This document shows positions 36,016 through 44,931 of a stretch of 64,000 nt of DNA, piece after piece. Positions within the stretch are counted from its first letter, which is position 1; each line of letters opens with the position of its first letter. Where the stretch lies: assembly GCF_900106795.1 (NCBI RefSeq), contig NZ_FNNS01000004.1, positions 124,001-188,000 of the forward strand. Reading direction: 5' to 3'. The translations under genes and the position numbers were made by a program. The notes below the pieces were generated by a model. That model saw only the letters and a program-made list of their open reading frames with translations, had not been told where the DNA came from and made no database searches. The DNA comes from Aequorivita viscosa (GTDB lineage: Bacteria; Bacteroidota; Bacteroidia; Flavobacteriales; Flavobacteriaceae).

Positions 36016-37635
36016 TTATGGATTAATTCGTTTCGTTTTACTGCTTTTCTCAAATTCACTAACAAAATGTAACTTCACATTTGGATATTTAGATTGTGTC
36101 ATTTGTAACGTAAACGCCGAGTCGGCAAAAAATACCAATTGGCCGCGTTTATCTCTGGCTAGAAACCTAGATTTTACACGTTTAAAATCGGCAAACTCTT
36201 CACTTTTTGGATCTACAGGGTCTATCCAGCATGCCTTATGAACATTTAAATTTTCATAAGAACATTGGGCGCCATATTCGTGTTCAAGGCGATACTGTAT
36301 AACTTCAAACTGTAACGCACCTACTGTTCCAATAACTTTTCTACCGTTTAACTCTAAAGTAAATAGCTGAGCAACTCCTTCATCCATTAGCTGGTCGATT
36401 CCTTTTTCAAGCTGTTTACTTTTCATCGGATCGGCATTGTTGATATATTTAAAGTGTTCTGGAGAAAAACTAGGAATTCCTCTATAGTTCATTTTTTCTC
36501 CTTCCGTGAGTGTATCACCTATTTTAAAGTTGCCTGTATCGTGAAGTCCCACAATATCACCAGCGTACGAGGTGTCAACAATTTGCTTTTTCTCGGCAAA
36601 AAAGGCATTAGGGCTTGAGAATTTCATCTTTTTGCCATGTCTAACGTGCAGATAAGGCGTATTTCTTTCAAAAATACCCGAAACAATTTTCACAAATGCC
36701 AAACGATCGCGATGCTTAGGATCCATGTTTGCGTGAATTTTAAAAACAAATCCACTAAATTCTTTTTCATCAGCGCTTACCAGCCGTGTATCACTCTCTT
36801 TAGGTTTTGGCGTGGGAGCAATGTCAACAAAACAATCTAACAATTCACGAACACCAAAATTATTCAAAGCCGATCCAAAGAAAACGGGTTGCAGCTTTCC
36901 ATCTAAATACTCCTCTTTGTCAAAATCTGGATATACTTCGTAAACAAGTTCTAGTTCTTCACGGAGGGTGTTTGCAGCTTTTTCACCTATAAGCTTATCT
37001 AGTTCAGGACTGTCAGTGTCTTCAATTTCAATTGTTTCCTCTATATTTCTTCTACTGTCGCCGCTAAAAAGATTAATATTTTTTTCCCAAATATTATAAA
37101 TTCCTTTAAAGTCGTATCCCATTCCTATAGGAAAACTTAATGGAGTCACTCTAAGGTTTAACTTTTGTTCTATTTCATCTAAAAGATCAAATGCATCGCG
37201 GCCTTCACGGTCCATCTTGTTGACGAATACAATAATTGGAATATTGCGCATCCTACACACTTCAACGAGCTTTTCGGTTTGCTCTTCCACTCCTTTAGCA
37301 ACATCTATAACTACAATAACACTATCAACAGCGGTTAGAGTTCTAAATGTATCTTCGGCAAAATCCTTGTGGCCAGGTGTATCTAGAATATTTATTTTAA
37401 TGCCTTCATATTCAAATGCAAGTACAGATGTCGCCACAGAAATTCCACGTTGGCGCTCAATTTCCATAAAGTCACTTGTAGCGCCTTTCTTGATTTTGTT
37501 GTTTTTTACAGCTCCCGCCTCTTGAATTGCCCCTCCAAATAGTAGAAGTTTTTCGGTTAAGGTTGTTTTACCAGCATCAGGGTGTGCAATGATCGCAAAT
37601 GTTCGTCTGCGTTTAATTTCTTTTTGTAAAGACAT
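36016..37635 (-). CDS. prfC: Peptide chain release factor 3
   Basis: 539 residues. The GTPase domain has G1 AHPDAGKTT, the switch region [12 protein letters not shown]3 DTPGHKDF and G4 NKMDREG. RF3-specific features include [13 protein letters not shown]-like [15 protein letters not shown] and the [17 protein letters not shown] segment near the C-terminus. RF3 removes RF1/RF2 from ribosomes after termination and also acts in quality control. It is a single gene, leftward, divergent from the idi operon. Confidence 0.97.
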   Translation of the reverse strand: MSLQKEIKRRRTFAIIAHPDAGKTTLTEKLLLFGGAIQEAGAVKNNKIKKGATSDFMEIERQRGISVATSVLAFEYEGIKINILDTPGHKDFAEDTFRTLTAVDSVIVVIDVAKGVEEQTEKLVEVCRMRNIPIIVFVNKMDREGRDAFDLLDEIEQKLNLRVTPLSFPIGMGYDFKGIYNIWEKNINLFSGDSRRNIEETIEIEDTDSPELDKLIGEKAANTLREELELVYEVYPDFDKEEYLDGKLQPVFFGSALNNFGVRELLDCFVDIAPTPKPKESDTRLVSADEKEFSGFVFKIHANMDPKHRDRLAFVKIVSGIFERNTPYLHVRHGKKMKFSSPNAFFAEKKQIVDTSYAGDIVGLHDTGNFKIGDTLTEGEKMNYRGIPSFSPEHFKYINNADPMKSKQLEKGIDQLMDEGVAQLFTLELNGRKVIGTVGALQFEVIQYRLEHEYGAQCSYENLNVHKACWIDPVDPKSEEFADFKRVKSRFLARDKRGQLVFFADSAFTLQMTQSKYPNVKLHFVSEFEKSSKTKRINP

Positions 37636-37840
37636 TTCGTAAAATTATTGTGGTTGTAAAGATAAAGTTTGTTTGCGTGAATAAAATGAGTCTTAGTAGA
37701 TATTCTTTGTTTTTGCACAGCAAACTTAATCCTGAAGAATTTAAAACTCATATTCAATTAGACCTAAATAATTCTATGCGAAGGAAGTGCGATATTCAGT
37801 AGAATCGTGGTTTTAGCTTTTATAACAACTTACCTTTTTG

Positions 37841-37848
37841 TATTTTTG
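37841..37848 (+). promoter_or_regulatory. -7 element of the idi operon promoter
   Basis: TATTTTTG fits TAnnTTTG and ends 21 bases before the chosen idi start. A TTTT at 37818-37821, 19 bases upstream, may be a weak -33 element. Confidence 0.5.
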
Positions 37849-37869
37849 AAGGTTAAGATTCTATTTAAA

Positions 37870-38388
37870 ATGAAGGAAGAACAAGTTGTATTGGTTAATG
37901 AAAATGACGAAAAAATTGGTTTGATGGGAAAACAAGAAGCGCATGAAAAAGCACTTCTGCATCGCGCTTTTTCGGTGTTTGTTTTTAATGATAAAAATGA
38001 ACTTATGTTACAGCAAAGAGCGTTAGATAAGTACCACTCACCTGGACTTTGGGCTAATACTTGTTGTAGTCACCAACGTGATGGTGAATCTTCTGTAAAT
38101 GCTGGTAAACGTAGACTGATGGAAGAGATGGGGTTTACAACCGATTTAAAAGAAACCACAACCTTCATTTATAAAGCACCTTTCGATAATGGTCTGACTG
38201 AGCACGAACTTGATCATATTTTGGTTGGAACTTTTGATGGTTCTCCAGAAATAAATCCAGATGAAGTCGCTGCCTGGAAATGGATGGCTCTCGACATGGT
38301 AAAAACCGATATAAAGGCTAACCCTGATATTTATACAGAGTGGTTTAAAATTATTTTTGATAAATTCTACCAACATCTTGCCGTATGA
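37870..38388 (+). CDS. idi: Isopentenyl-diphosphate delta-isomerase, type I
   Basis: 172 residues from the ATG at 37870; an upstream in-frame TTT-rich extension to 37807 overlaps the promoter and is rejected. A Nudix-fold enzyme that interconverts IPP and DMAPP. Active-site signatures: NTCCSHQRDGE (catalytic Cys) and the EHELDHIL Glu motif, with metal-binding residues in FSVFVFNDKNELMLQQRA. It supplies isoprenoid units for quinones, carotenoids and lipid carriers. Its stop overlaps the start of the PTPS gene (ATGA), showing translational coupling. Confidence 0.95.
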   Translation: MKEEQVVLVNENDEKIGLMGKQEAHEKALLHRAFSVFVFNDKNELMLQQRALDKYHSPGLWANTCCSHQRDGESSVNAGKRRLMEEMGFTTDLKETTTFIYKAPFDNGLTEHELDHILVGTFDGSPEINPDEVAAWKWMALDMVKTDIKANPDIYTEWFKIIFDKFYQHLAV

Positions 38389-38795
38389 GTTTAACCGTAT
38401 TTAGAAAAGCCCATTTTAATGCAGCCCATAGACTTTATAAAAAAGAATGGGACGACGCCAAAAATTTAAAGGTGTTTGGTAAATGTAGTAATCCGAATTA
38501 TCACGGACATAACTACGAACTCGAAGTTGGAATATCTGGCGAAATTGATCCTGAAACTGGCTTTTTAATAAACCTTAAAATCTTAAGTCAGATTATAGAG
38601 GAAGAAATAGAAGATCAGTTTGACCATAAAAATTTGAATATCGAAGTGCCTGAGTTCAAATACCTCAATCCTACAGTAGAGAATATTGCCATCGTAATTT
38701 GGAATAAATTACGAAATAGAATAGAAGATAAATTTGAAATTTCAGTTAAATTATATGAAACTCCACGGAACTTTGTGGTATATTCTGGAAAATGA
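38385..38795 (+). CDS. 6-pyruvoyltetrahydropterin synthase/QueD family protein
   Basis: 136 residues of COG0720. Zinc ligands are His15 (FNAAHRL), His40 and His42 in YHGHNY; catalytic Cys34 lies in GKCSNPNYHGH; YETPRNF near the C-terminus supplies the substrate Glu. The Cys-x5-HGH spacing is that of PTPS-II (eukaryotic-type 6-pyruvoyl-tetrahydropterin synthase), while QueD has Cys-x3-HGH. A pterin-cofactor role therefore fits better than queuosine, but this is motif-based inference. The gene overlaps idi upstream and manA downstream by ATGA junctions. Confidence 0.9.
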   Translation: MSLTVFRKAHFNAAHRLYKKEWDDAKNLKVFGKCSNPNYHGHNYELEVGISGEIDPETGFLINLKILSQIIEEEIEDQFDHKNLNIEVPEFKYLNPTVENIAIVIWNKLRNRIEDKFEISVKLYETPRNFVVYSGK

Positions 38796-39772
38796 AAAAT
38801 AGTAAACCCGAATTATATCCATTAAAGTTTTTTCCTATTCTTAAAAAGAAGGTATGGGGAGGTTCTAAACTGCGTACACTTTTAAAGAAGAATTCCGACC
38901 AAAACATTGGAGAGAGCTGGGAATTATCTGGAGTAGACGATGATATTTCAGTTGTAAGCAATGGCTCTTTAAAAGGAAAAAATATAGATTGGCTTTTATC
39001 TGAATATAAAAATAAGCTGGTTGGGGAACGGGTTTACCAAAAATTTGGAAACACTTTTCCGTTGTTATTTAAGTTTATTGATGCTGCTCAAGATCTTTCG
39101 GTTCAGGTGCATCCAGAAGATGTTCTTGCAAAACAAAGACATAACTCCTTTGGTAAAACCGAAATGTGGTATATTCTTCAAGCAGATGAAAATGCTAGGT
39201 TAATTGTTGGTTTCAATGATGAATACAGTCAAAAAGATTATCTAAAAGCACTTTCAGAAAATCGGATAACTGAGATCCTGAATTCTGTTTCTGTCGAAAA
39301 AGGAGATACCTTTATTATAAAACCAGGAACGGTCCACGCAATTGGAGCGGGGGTATTGTTAGCAGAAATTCAACAAACATCAGATATTACCTATCGTATT
39401 TACGATTGGGATAGGCCTGGAACTGATGGCCAAATGCGGCAACTACATACCGATTTAGCTTTGGACGCGATTGATTATACTACAGTTTCGAAAAAAATTG
39501 TAAATCATTCAAAAAATGACAGCCCAATTCATCTTGGTGAAACTCAATTTTTTGCAGTCAATAAATTAAATCTTACAAAACCTATGGTTCGTAACCTCGA
39601 CGATTTTTCTTCCTTTACTGTGTATATGTGCCTTGAAGGAGAGACGGTTATTGAAGCAAATGGTTTTTCAGAAATAGTAAGTAAGGGGGAAACAGTACTT
39701 ATACCCGCACAGTTAAAAAATATAAAATTTAATACACAAACAGCTTCATTTTTAGAGGTCTATATACCGTAA
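38792..39772 (+). CDS. manA: Mannose-6-phosphate isomerase, class I
   Basis: 326 residues of the short (Bacillus-like) type I PMI. Zinc ligands are visible in LSVQVHPED (Gln and His), KTEMWYIL (Glu) and KPGTVHAIG (His). N-terminal KKKVWGGSKL and the RIYDWDRPG motif are also characteristic. It converts fructose-6-P and mannose-6-P, feeding GDP-mannose for glycans such as the exported polysaccharide. It is the last gene of the idi-PTPS-manA unit, translationally coupled to its neighbour; the metabolic link between the three is not obvious. Confidence 0.94.
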   Translation: MKNSKPELYPLKFFPILKKKVWGGSKLRTLLKKNSDQNIGESWELSGVDDDISVVSNGSLKGKNIDWLLSEYKNKLVGERVYQKFGNTFPLLFKFIDAAQDLSVQVHPEDVLAKQRHNSFGKTEMWYILQADENARLIVGFNDEYSQKDYLKALSENRITEILNSVSVEKGDTFIIKPGTVHAIGAGVLLAEIQQTSDITYRIYDWDRPGTDGQMRQLHTDLALDAIDYTTVSKKIVNHSKNDSPIHLGETQFFAVNKLNLTKPMVRNLDDFSSFTVYMCLEGETVIEANGFSEIVSKGETVLIPAQLKNIKFNTQTASFLEVYIP

Positions 39773-39836
39773 TAGTTCGTACCTTGCGCAAAATTTTGAA
39801 TAATTAATATTTAACAAGTAATACATTTACAATACA

Positions 39837-40100
39837 ATGGCAAACGTAAGAGATTTAAAGAAAGACATCAACTATGTGTTGGGCGATATTATTGAAGCCG
39901 TCTACATCTGGGAGCTAACCAATCCTAAACAAGAAAAAGGTGGAGAAGCAATTATCGATGAGGCAATCACAACATTTGATGAGCTAATCGCGAAAGTGAA
40001 CCAAAAAAATGTTGAAAATAAAAAGAAACATTTTAAGGCGATCAATGCCGAGTTAGAGGAAAGAGGCAGAAAACTAATAGAGAAAATTAATTCACTTTAG
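39837..40100 (+). CDS. Small conserved helical protein
   Basis: 87 residues, nearly all helical, rich in Lys and Glu (pI about neutral to basic at the C-terminus, ERGRKLIEKINS). I recognise it as a conserved flavobacterial small protein starting MANVRDLKKDINYVLGDIIE but know no function. No signal peptide or membrane segment is present, so it is cytosolic. It lies 64 bases after manA. Its last 14 bases overlap the convergent DUF4369 gene. Confidence 0.8.
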   Translation: MANVRDLKKDINYVLGDIIEAVYIWELTNPKQEKGGEAIIDEAITTFDELIAKVNQKNVENKKKHFKAINAELEERGRKLIEKINSL

Positions 40101-40806
40101 TTGAATCTAATTTTTTTCTTTCTATAATAAACGACTCCAATTCCTTCCCGTATTTGGAGTCTTTTATTTTTGGAGTAAGTCCATTATATACCGTATCCAA
40201 ATATTTTACACTGGCATTGTAAGCCTCACTCAAAACTAGGTAAGGTGCAACTTCAGCATCTTTATGATTCAAAGCAAAGTTAATCGTAGCAAAATATTTA
40301 TTCACAAGTAATGACTGTTGCTTTTTATCAATATCAGCAATAATAGATTCATTTTTAGATACTTGTGATTTTAATCTTTGTTCAATAAGATCTAAGTTTT
40401 TAGAAACGTATCGTTGCTTTATTTTATTATAGCTTTTTAAGATACTATCGTTTCGTGAACCTGTAACTCTAGCTGCATTTCCGAAATTCGCCAAATTTGT
40501 CTGAATATTTAAATTTCCAGTTTCACCAAAAAATGTAATCCTGTCATCACGTAACGTTCCATCTTTTAATCGAACATAGAGATAATAAATCTCTGGACTT
40601 TCAACTTTTTGAGAAAAGTGAAAATCCGACTTACCATCTATAATTAAAGAATCTATTGTAACTAGAACAGTGTCTTCAAACTTTTGAAGCAATAAAGTTC
40701 CCTTTTTTAAACCTTTAACAGATCCAGAAATATTCATCATCTCTGTATCGGAAGAACATCCTATGAGGGTCAAGAATACAATTAAGATTGAAATAGAATA
40801 ACGCAT
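40087..40806 (-). CDS. DUF4369 lipoprotein
   Basis: 239 residues from the ATG at 40806 (an ATG at 40827 adds seven residues before the signal peptide). The lipobox is LIGCSS with Cys16. The first domain matches DUF4369: NISGSVKGLKKGTLLLQKFED and SDFHFSQKVESPEIYYLYV, typical of the N-terminal part of AhpC/TSA-type Bacteroidota lipoproteins. No thioredoxin domain follows; the C-terminal half is helical and charged. It is likely an envelope protein of unknown function. It is convergent with the small helical protein gene, their ends overlapping by 14 bases. Confidence 0.83.
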   Translation of the reverse strand: MRYSISILIVFLTLIGCSSDTEMMNISGSVKGLKKGTLLLQKFEDTVLVTIDSLIIDGKSDFHFSQKVESPEIYYLYVRLKDGTLRDDRITFFGETGNLNIQTNLANFGNAARVTGSRNDSILKSYNKIKQRYVSKNLDLIEQRLKSQVSKNESIIADIDKKQQSLLVNKYFATINFALNHKDAEVAPYLVLSEAYNASVKYLDTVYNGLTPKIKDSKYGKELESFIIERKKLDSTKVN

Positions 40807-40888
40807 TTTTTGTTTTTTATTGACCATCCAAAGAAGAATGGTACCTCGATTTTTGAAGCTGCAAATATGGTAGAAATTTTTTAAAAAT

Positions 40889-42226
40889 CTATGCTGCGGA
40901 TGCTAATTGCATGAGGACGGTGCATAAAATTGCGCCAACCGTTCCAACAGCGTATCCAAAGACCGCCAATAACACACCAACTGTTGCCAATGATGGATGA
41001 AATGCTGAAGCAACAATAGGCGCCGAGGCTGCTCCTCCTACATTTGCTTGGCTTCCAACCGCAAGAAAGAAATACGGCGCTCGAATTAGTTTTGCCACTA
41101 AAATCAACAAACCAGCGTGAGTAGCCATCCAAACTAATCCAATTACAATAAGCCACATATTGTCAAAGATTAAAGTTAGATCCATTTTCATACCTATACT
41201 TGCTACAAGGATATATATAAAAACACTCCCAAATTTACTAGCGCCAGCTCCTTCATAACTTTTTGCTTTGGTAAAGGAGAGAAGGATTCCTATGATCGTG
41301 GTTATAGATATCATCCAGAAGAAACTAGAATCTAAAAACGTGAAAATATTGCGGACAATTCCCTTTGGTAGGCCATCTACAATTGAGGTGAAAAATGTAC
41401 TTAAATAATTAGCACCAAAATGAGCAAAACTAACTGTTCCAAATGCGATGGCAGCCAGCATCATTAAATCGGTTAAACTCGGGTTTCTATCTACTTTTTT
41501 GCTATAATCCGAAACTTTTTCCTTGAGGCTTTCAATGGCAGATGTGTCTGCCTTAAGCCACTTGTCGATTTTAGCAGACTTTCCTATTCCGAAAAGTATT
41601 ATTGCCATCCAAATGTTTGCAACGACGATATCGACAAAAACCATCCCTCCGTAGAGCTTTTGATTATAACCATAGATTTCGAGCATTGCCGTTTGATTTG
41701 CTCCTCCGCCAATCCAGCTTCCAGCGAGGGTGGAGAGTCCGCGCCACACAGCATCGGCTCCTTCGCCACCCACAGCTTCGGGATGAATAGTCCCAACGAT
41801 TAAAACAGCTATAGGCCCACCAATGATAATTCCGGCAGTTCCTGTTAAAAACATAATTAAGGCTTTAGGGCCTAACTTGAAGACTCCTTTCAAATCAATA
41901 CTCAAGGTCATTAAAACTAACGCTGCTGGCAATAAGTAACGGCTCGACATATAATATAAACTGGTGCTACCAGCTTTGGCTTCTCCTGTTTCAGTAATTG
42001 TAATCCATTCAGGACTTATAACTCCAGATGTTGTGAGCAGTGCGGGAATAAAGTACGCCATGAATAATGCGGGAACAACTGCGTAAAATTTACTCCAAAA
42101 CCCGGAGGTTTTATTAGAAGTATAAAAAATGAAGCCTAAGGCAATCATTAAAACTCCAAAAACAATGGTGTCGTTGGTAAATAGAGGAGTGGTGTCCCGT
42201 ATAATTTCTGTAGCGGTTTCTTGCAT
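40889..42226 (-). CDS. DUF819 family membrane protein
   Basis: 445 residues from the ATG at 42226; the in-frame ATG at 42253 would add nine residues without family support. About 11-12 hydrophobic segments are visible. Conserved features are the GLSTLAGSWIGGGANQTAM segment and the C-terminal SQANVGGAASAPIVASAFHPSLATVGVLLA. DUF819 (YjcL-like) proteins are predicted transporters, possibly of anions or amino-acid-like compounds, but no substrate is established. It stands 82 bases upstream of the DUF4369 gene. Confidence 0.88.
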   Translation of the reverse strand: MQETATEIIRDTTPLFTNDTIVFGVLMIALGFIFYTSNKTSGFWSKFYAVVPALFMAYFIPALLTTSGVISPEWITITETGEAKAGSTSLYYMSSRYLLPAALVLMTLSIDLKGVFKLGPKALIMFLTGTAGIIIGGPIAVLIVGTIHPEAVGGEGADAVWRGLSTLAGSWIGGGANQTAMLEIYGYNQKLYGGMVFVDIVVANIWMAIILFGIGKSAKIDKWLKADTSAIESLKEKVSDYSKKVDRNPSLTDLMMLAAIAFGTVSFAHFGANYLSTFFTSIVDGLPKGIVRNIFTFLDSSFFWMISITTIIGILLSFTKAKSYEGAGASKFGSVFIYILVASIGMKMDLTLIFDNMWLIVIGLVWMATHAGLLILVAKLIRAPYFFLAVGSQANVGGAASAPIVASAFHPSLATVGVLLAVFGYAVGTVGAILCTVLMQLASAA

Positions 42227-42270
42227 TTTAACTGATTTTATCGCAAAATACAATTAATTTTTATTCTGAT

Positions 42271-43197
42271 TTATTTTTTGATAAAATCCGCAATTAAATT
42301 TATTAGCTCGGGCATCACAGGGAGATCGAATTGATTATACGTTTTGCTGTTTTCCAAGTCATTGCCTTCAACTTCTTTGAAAATATGATTCATATTCGGA
42401 ATTATTTTGTACTCAGCATTGGGCTTTGCTTCTTGAAGTAAGGCTGCTTCCGAAATTTGTACTTGAATGTCATTATCGCCATTAATTATCAAAACAGGAC
42501 TCTCAATTTTTACAATTTCTTCTTGCGGATTGTATAGCATCCAACTAAATATGAATGGTTGTATTTCTTTTCTAAAAATGGAAGCCAGGCCAGGATTGTA
42601 ATTATACGAAACCCCATTTGCTCGTAAATCATCGAATGACATTCGCGCATTATCGACTAAACCGGGAGCTTGTTTGGCAAGTTGGTCTATAATAACATCG
42701 TCAATTTCTTGTCCAGCTCCAGCAATCGAAATAAAGCCATCGGCACCTTCTTGGGCTGCAACCATACCTACTAACGACCCTTGACTGTGCCCAATTATAT
42801 AGATTTTTGAAAACCTTTTATCCTTTTTAAAATAATTTAAAACTGCAACAGCATCTTCAATAAAATCTCCAAAATGAATGTTTTTCTCATCGATTGACTT
42901 GTTGTTCATTTGCTTAACAATACGTTTGTCGTATCTAAACGAAGCAATTTCTTTTTTATATAGACCTTCGGCAAGGAACTTTAGCGAATTGTTTTTCATC
43001 ATTTGTTGATTTCCGTCACGATCTGTTGGACCACTTCCGCCAATAATTATAGCCAAAGGCATTTTTTTGTTGATATCAGGAGTCAGTAAAGTGCCATCAA
43101 TAAGAGACGTAATACTTAAATCTTCTGAATGGAAATCACTATTTTGTGCGGTGCCAATTCCAAAGAATAGCAGGAGTATATAAAGTGTATATTTCAT
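42271..43197 (-). CDS. Secreted alpha/beta hydrolase
   Basis: 308 residues with a signal peptide (about 1-17, GIGTAQ). Alpha/beta-hydrolase features: oxyanion region IIGGSGPTDRDGN, nucleophile elbow GHSQGS (Ser about 143), acid in INGDNDIQV, and His in IPNMNHIF. The GGSGPTDRDGN segment is typical of a bacterial serine hydrolase group often annotated as dienelactone hydrolase-like or esterase. Substrate unknown; periplasmic or exported. It is 44 bases upstream of the DUF819 gene in the same direction, so the two may form an operon. Confidence 0.88.
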   Translation of the reverse strand: MKYTLYILLLFFGIGTAQNSDFHSEDLSITSLIDGTLLTPDINKKMPLAIIIGGSGPTDRDGNQQMMKNNSLKFLAEGLYKKEIASFRYDKRIVKQMNNKSIDEKNIHFGDFIEDAVAVLNYFKKDKRFSKIYIIGHSQGSLVGMVAAQEGADGFISIAGAGQEIDDVIIDQLAKQAPGLVDNARMSFDDLRANGVSYNYNPGLASIFRKEIQPFIFSWMLYNPQEEIVKIESPVLIINGDNDIQVQISEAALLQEAKPNAEYKIIPNMNHIFKEVEGNDLENSKTYNQFDLPVMPELINLIADFIKK

Positions 43198-43348
43198 AGT
43201 AATATCTTCTTTTATATTATAATTCAGTTATATCAAATTTAATCGAAAATTTGTTAGAATGTTGTTCTAGTATATGATACTTCAACAAAATTAATTTTCA
43301 TAGCATTCTTATTGTAAGAATTAACTATTCAAAATGAAAGAGTGACAC

Positions 43349-43356
43349 TATCTTTG
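43349..43356 (+). promoter_or_regulatory. -7 element of the S1/P1 nuclease promoter
   Basis: TATCTTTG matches TAnnTTTG and ends 26 bases before the start codon. A clear -33 TTTG is lacking. Confidence 0.5.
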
Positions 43357-43382
43357 AAATTTAGATTTAAAAATAGTATCAA

Positions 43383-44159
43383 ATGTATAAATACGTATTT
43401 CTTTTCACTTTTTTAATATTGATTCCTTTACATACGTTTGCCGATGATTGGGGTAAAACTGGTCATAGGGTAGTAGGTGAGATTGCAGATAAACATCTAG
43501 ATCGAAAAGCTAGAAAAACGATCAACTCGCTGTTAGATGGTCATTCGCTTGCTTTTGTAGGGCCTTTTGCTGATGAAATAAAAAGCGATAGAAAATACGA
43601 TTCGTTTAAACCTTGGCATTATGTCAATTTTCCTTTTGGAGATTCTTATGAAACACATCCCAAAAACGAACACGGCGATATTGTTCAAGGAATTTTTAAG
43701 TGTGTTGAAGTTTTGAAGGACGCGAAAAGCACTAAGGAAGAAAAAGCTTTCTACTTAAAAATGTTGGTTCATTTTGTTGGCGACCTTCATCAGCCTTTAC
43801 ATGTTGGGAAAGCAGATGACAAAGGCGGAAATGATTTTCAAGTTCGATGGTTTGGCAAAGGTACCAACCTTCACGCCGTATGGGACTCTGATTTGTTAGA
43901 TAGTTATGAAATGTCTTATACCGAAGTAGCCGCAAATGCACGTGTCCAATCCGAGGAAGAAGTAGCTGAAATAAAAAAAGGCACTGTGATAGATTGGATG
44001 TACGAAAGCCGTAATTTATGTGAAAACATATATGAACACAGCGAGATTGGTGAAAAATTAAGCTATAATTATATGTATAAATATATGGATACTGTTCGAT
44101 TTCAGTTGCAAAAAGGAGGAATACGACTTGCTAACCTTCTTAATGAAATATTTGGCTGA
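43383..44159 (+). CDS. S1/P1 family nuclease
   Basis: 258 residues with a signal peptide (about 1-20). The mature N-terminus contains the Trp of DDWGKTGHR (Trp23), the residue whose backbone binds zinc in P1 nuclease, and His28. The other zinc ligands lie in KPWHYVNF and in HFVGDLHQPLHVG plus GGNDFQVRWFG and NLHAVWDSDLL. The enzyme is a trinuclear zinc nuclease/3'-nucleotidase that degrades single-stranded nucleic acids outside the cytoplasm, probably for phosphate or nucleoside scavenging. Convergent with the DoxX-like gene. Confidence 0.95.
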   Translation: MYKYVFLFTFLILIPLHTFADDWGKTGHRVVGEIADKHLDRKARKTINSLLDGHSLAFVGPFADEIKSDRKYDSFKPWHYVNFPFGDSYETHPKNEHGDIVQGIFKCVEVLKDAKSTKEEKAFYLKMLVHFVGDLHQPLHVGKADDKGGNDFQVRWFGKGTNLHAVWDSDLLDSYEMSYTEVAANARVQSEEEVAEIKKGTVIDWMYESRNLCENIYEHSEIGEKLSYNYMYKYMDTVRFQLQKGGIRLANLLNEIFG

Positions 44160-44284
44160 TAAATTTATTGTTTTAGCTTCAGAAAACTCTGTCCGTTCGT
44201 TTAAGCGTGACAATTGTGAGTGTTAAACCAGCTTAAAGAAACTACCTTTGGTGTCAATTTCGATTAAATAGACAAACCTAAAAA

Positions 44285-44635
44285 CTAGGTATACAAGTAA
44301 GCCCAATACATCAGGGCAAATTGTAATGGCAATCGGATAATTAAAGCCCACTTTGGTAATTTCATAGCCGCCTTTTCATTTTGAAGCATATAGATATGAA
44401 CAGGAATAAAAAGAATTAATAAAATAATTATTCCCCAAGCAGCTTCATCTTGAGAGGCTTTGTTCATTAACATAAACCCCAATAACATTTCTATAATCCC
44501 TGTAATAATGACCATACTCCCGTGTGCAGGAATATATGGAGGGATAATCCGTTCGTATATCTTAGGTTTCCAAAAGTGGTTCATCCCAGCTAAAACAAAA
44601 AGTACTCCTAATAAATATTGGTGCCATGGTAGCAT
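44285..44635 (-). CDS. DoxX-like small membrane protein
   Basis: 116 residues with four hydrophobic helices (about 7-20, 38-56, 66-83, 95-114). The GVLFVLAGMNHFWKP start and YIPAHG motif match the DoxX-like/MauE group of small membrane proteins. Function is unknown in most cases; some act with quinones or in methylamine oxidation. It stands alone, leftward. Confidence 0.8.
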   Translation of the reverse strand: MLPWHQYLLGVLFVLAGMNHFWKPKIYERIIPPYIPAHGSMVIITGIIEMLLGFMLMNKASQDEAAWGIIILLILFIPVHIYMLQNEKAAMKLPKWALIIRLPLQFALMYWAYLYT

Positions 44636-44931
44636 ATTGTTTTTTCTTTTTTGAAAAATTAAAAATACCTATTTTTCGCAATTCACAGCGCGGTATAAGC
44701 CGGAAATATATCCCAACTCTCAAGAAAACGACATAAATCAAACTTCTTCAGGTTTTAAAAATTGTTTGAGGTTGTTTTAATTTAAATCAATGGAAAAGAG
44801 CGTTATTATTAAATTTAAAGTCCGCTTTGCAAATTACAACTACTTCATACTATCTTTAAATTCATAGAACGGGTGCTACGTCTACTCCGTTTTAATTATA
44901 TTTATTGAAATAAGTTAATAAATAATTTAGA

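Noticed and set aside
37807-37869. Extended N-terminus of idi
   Set aside because: The extra 21 residues are hydrophobic and overlap the promoter; the Nudix enzyme begins normally at 37870.
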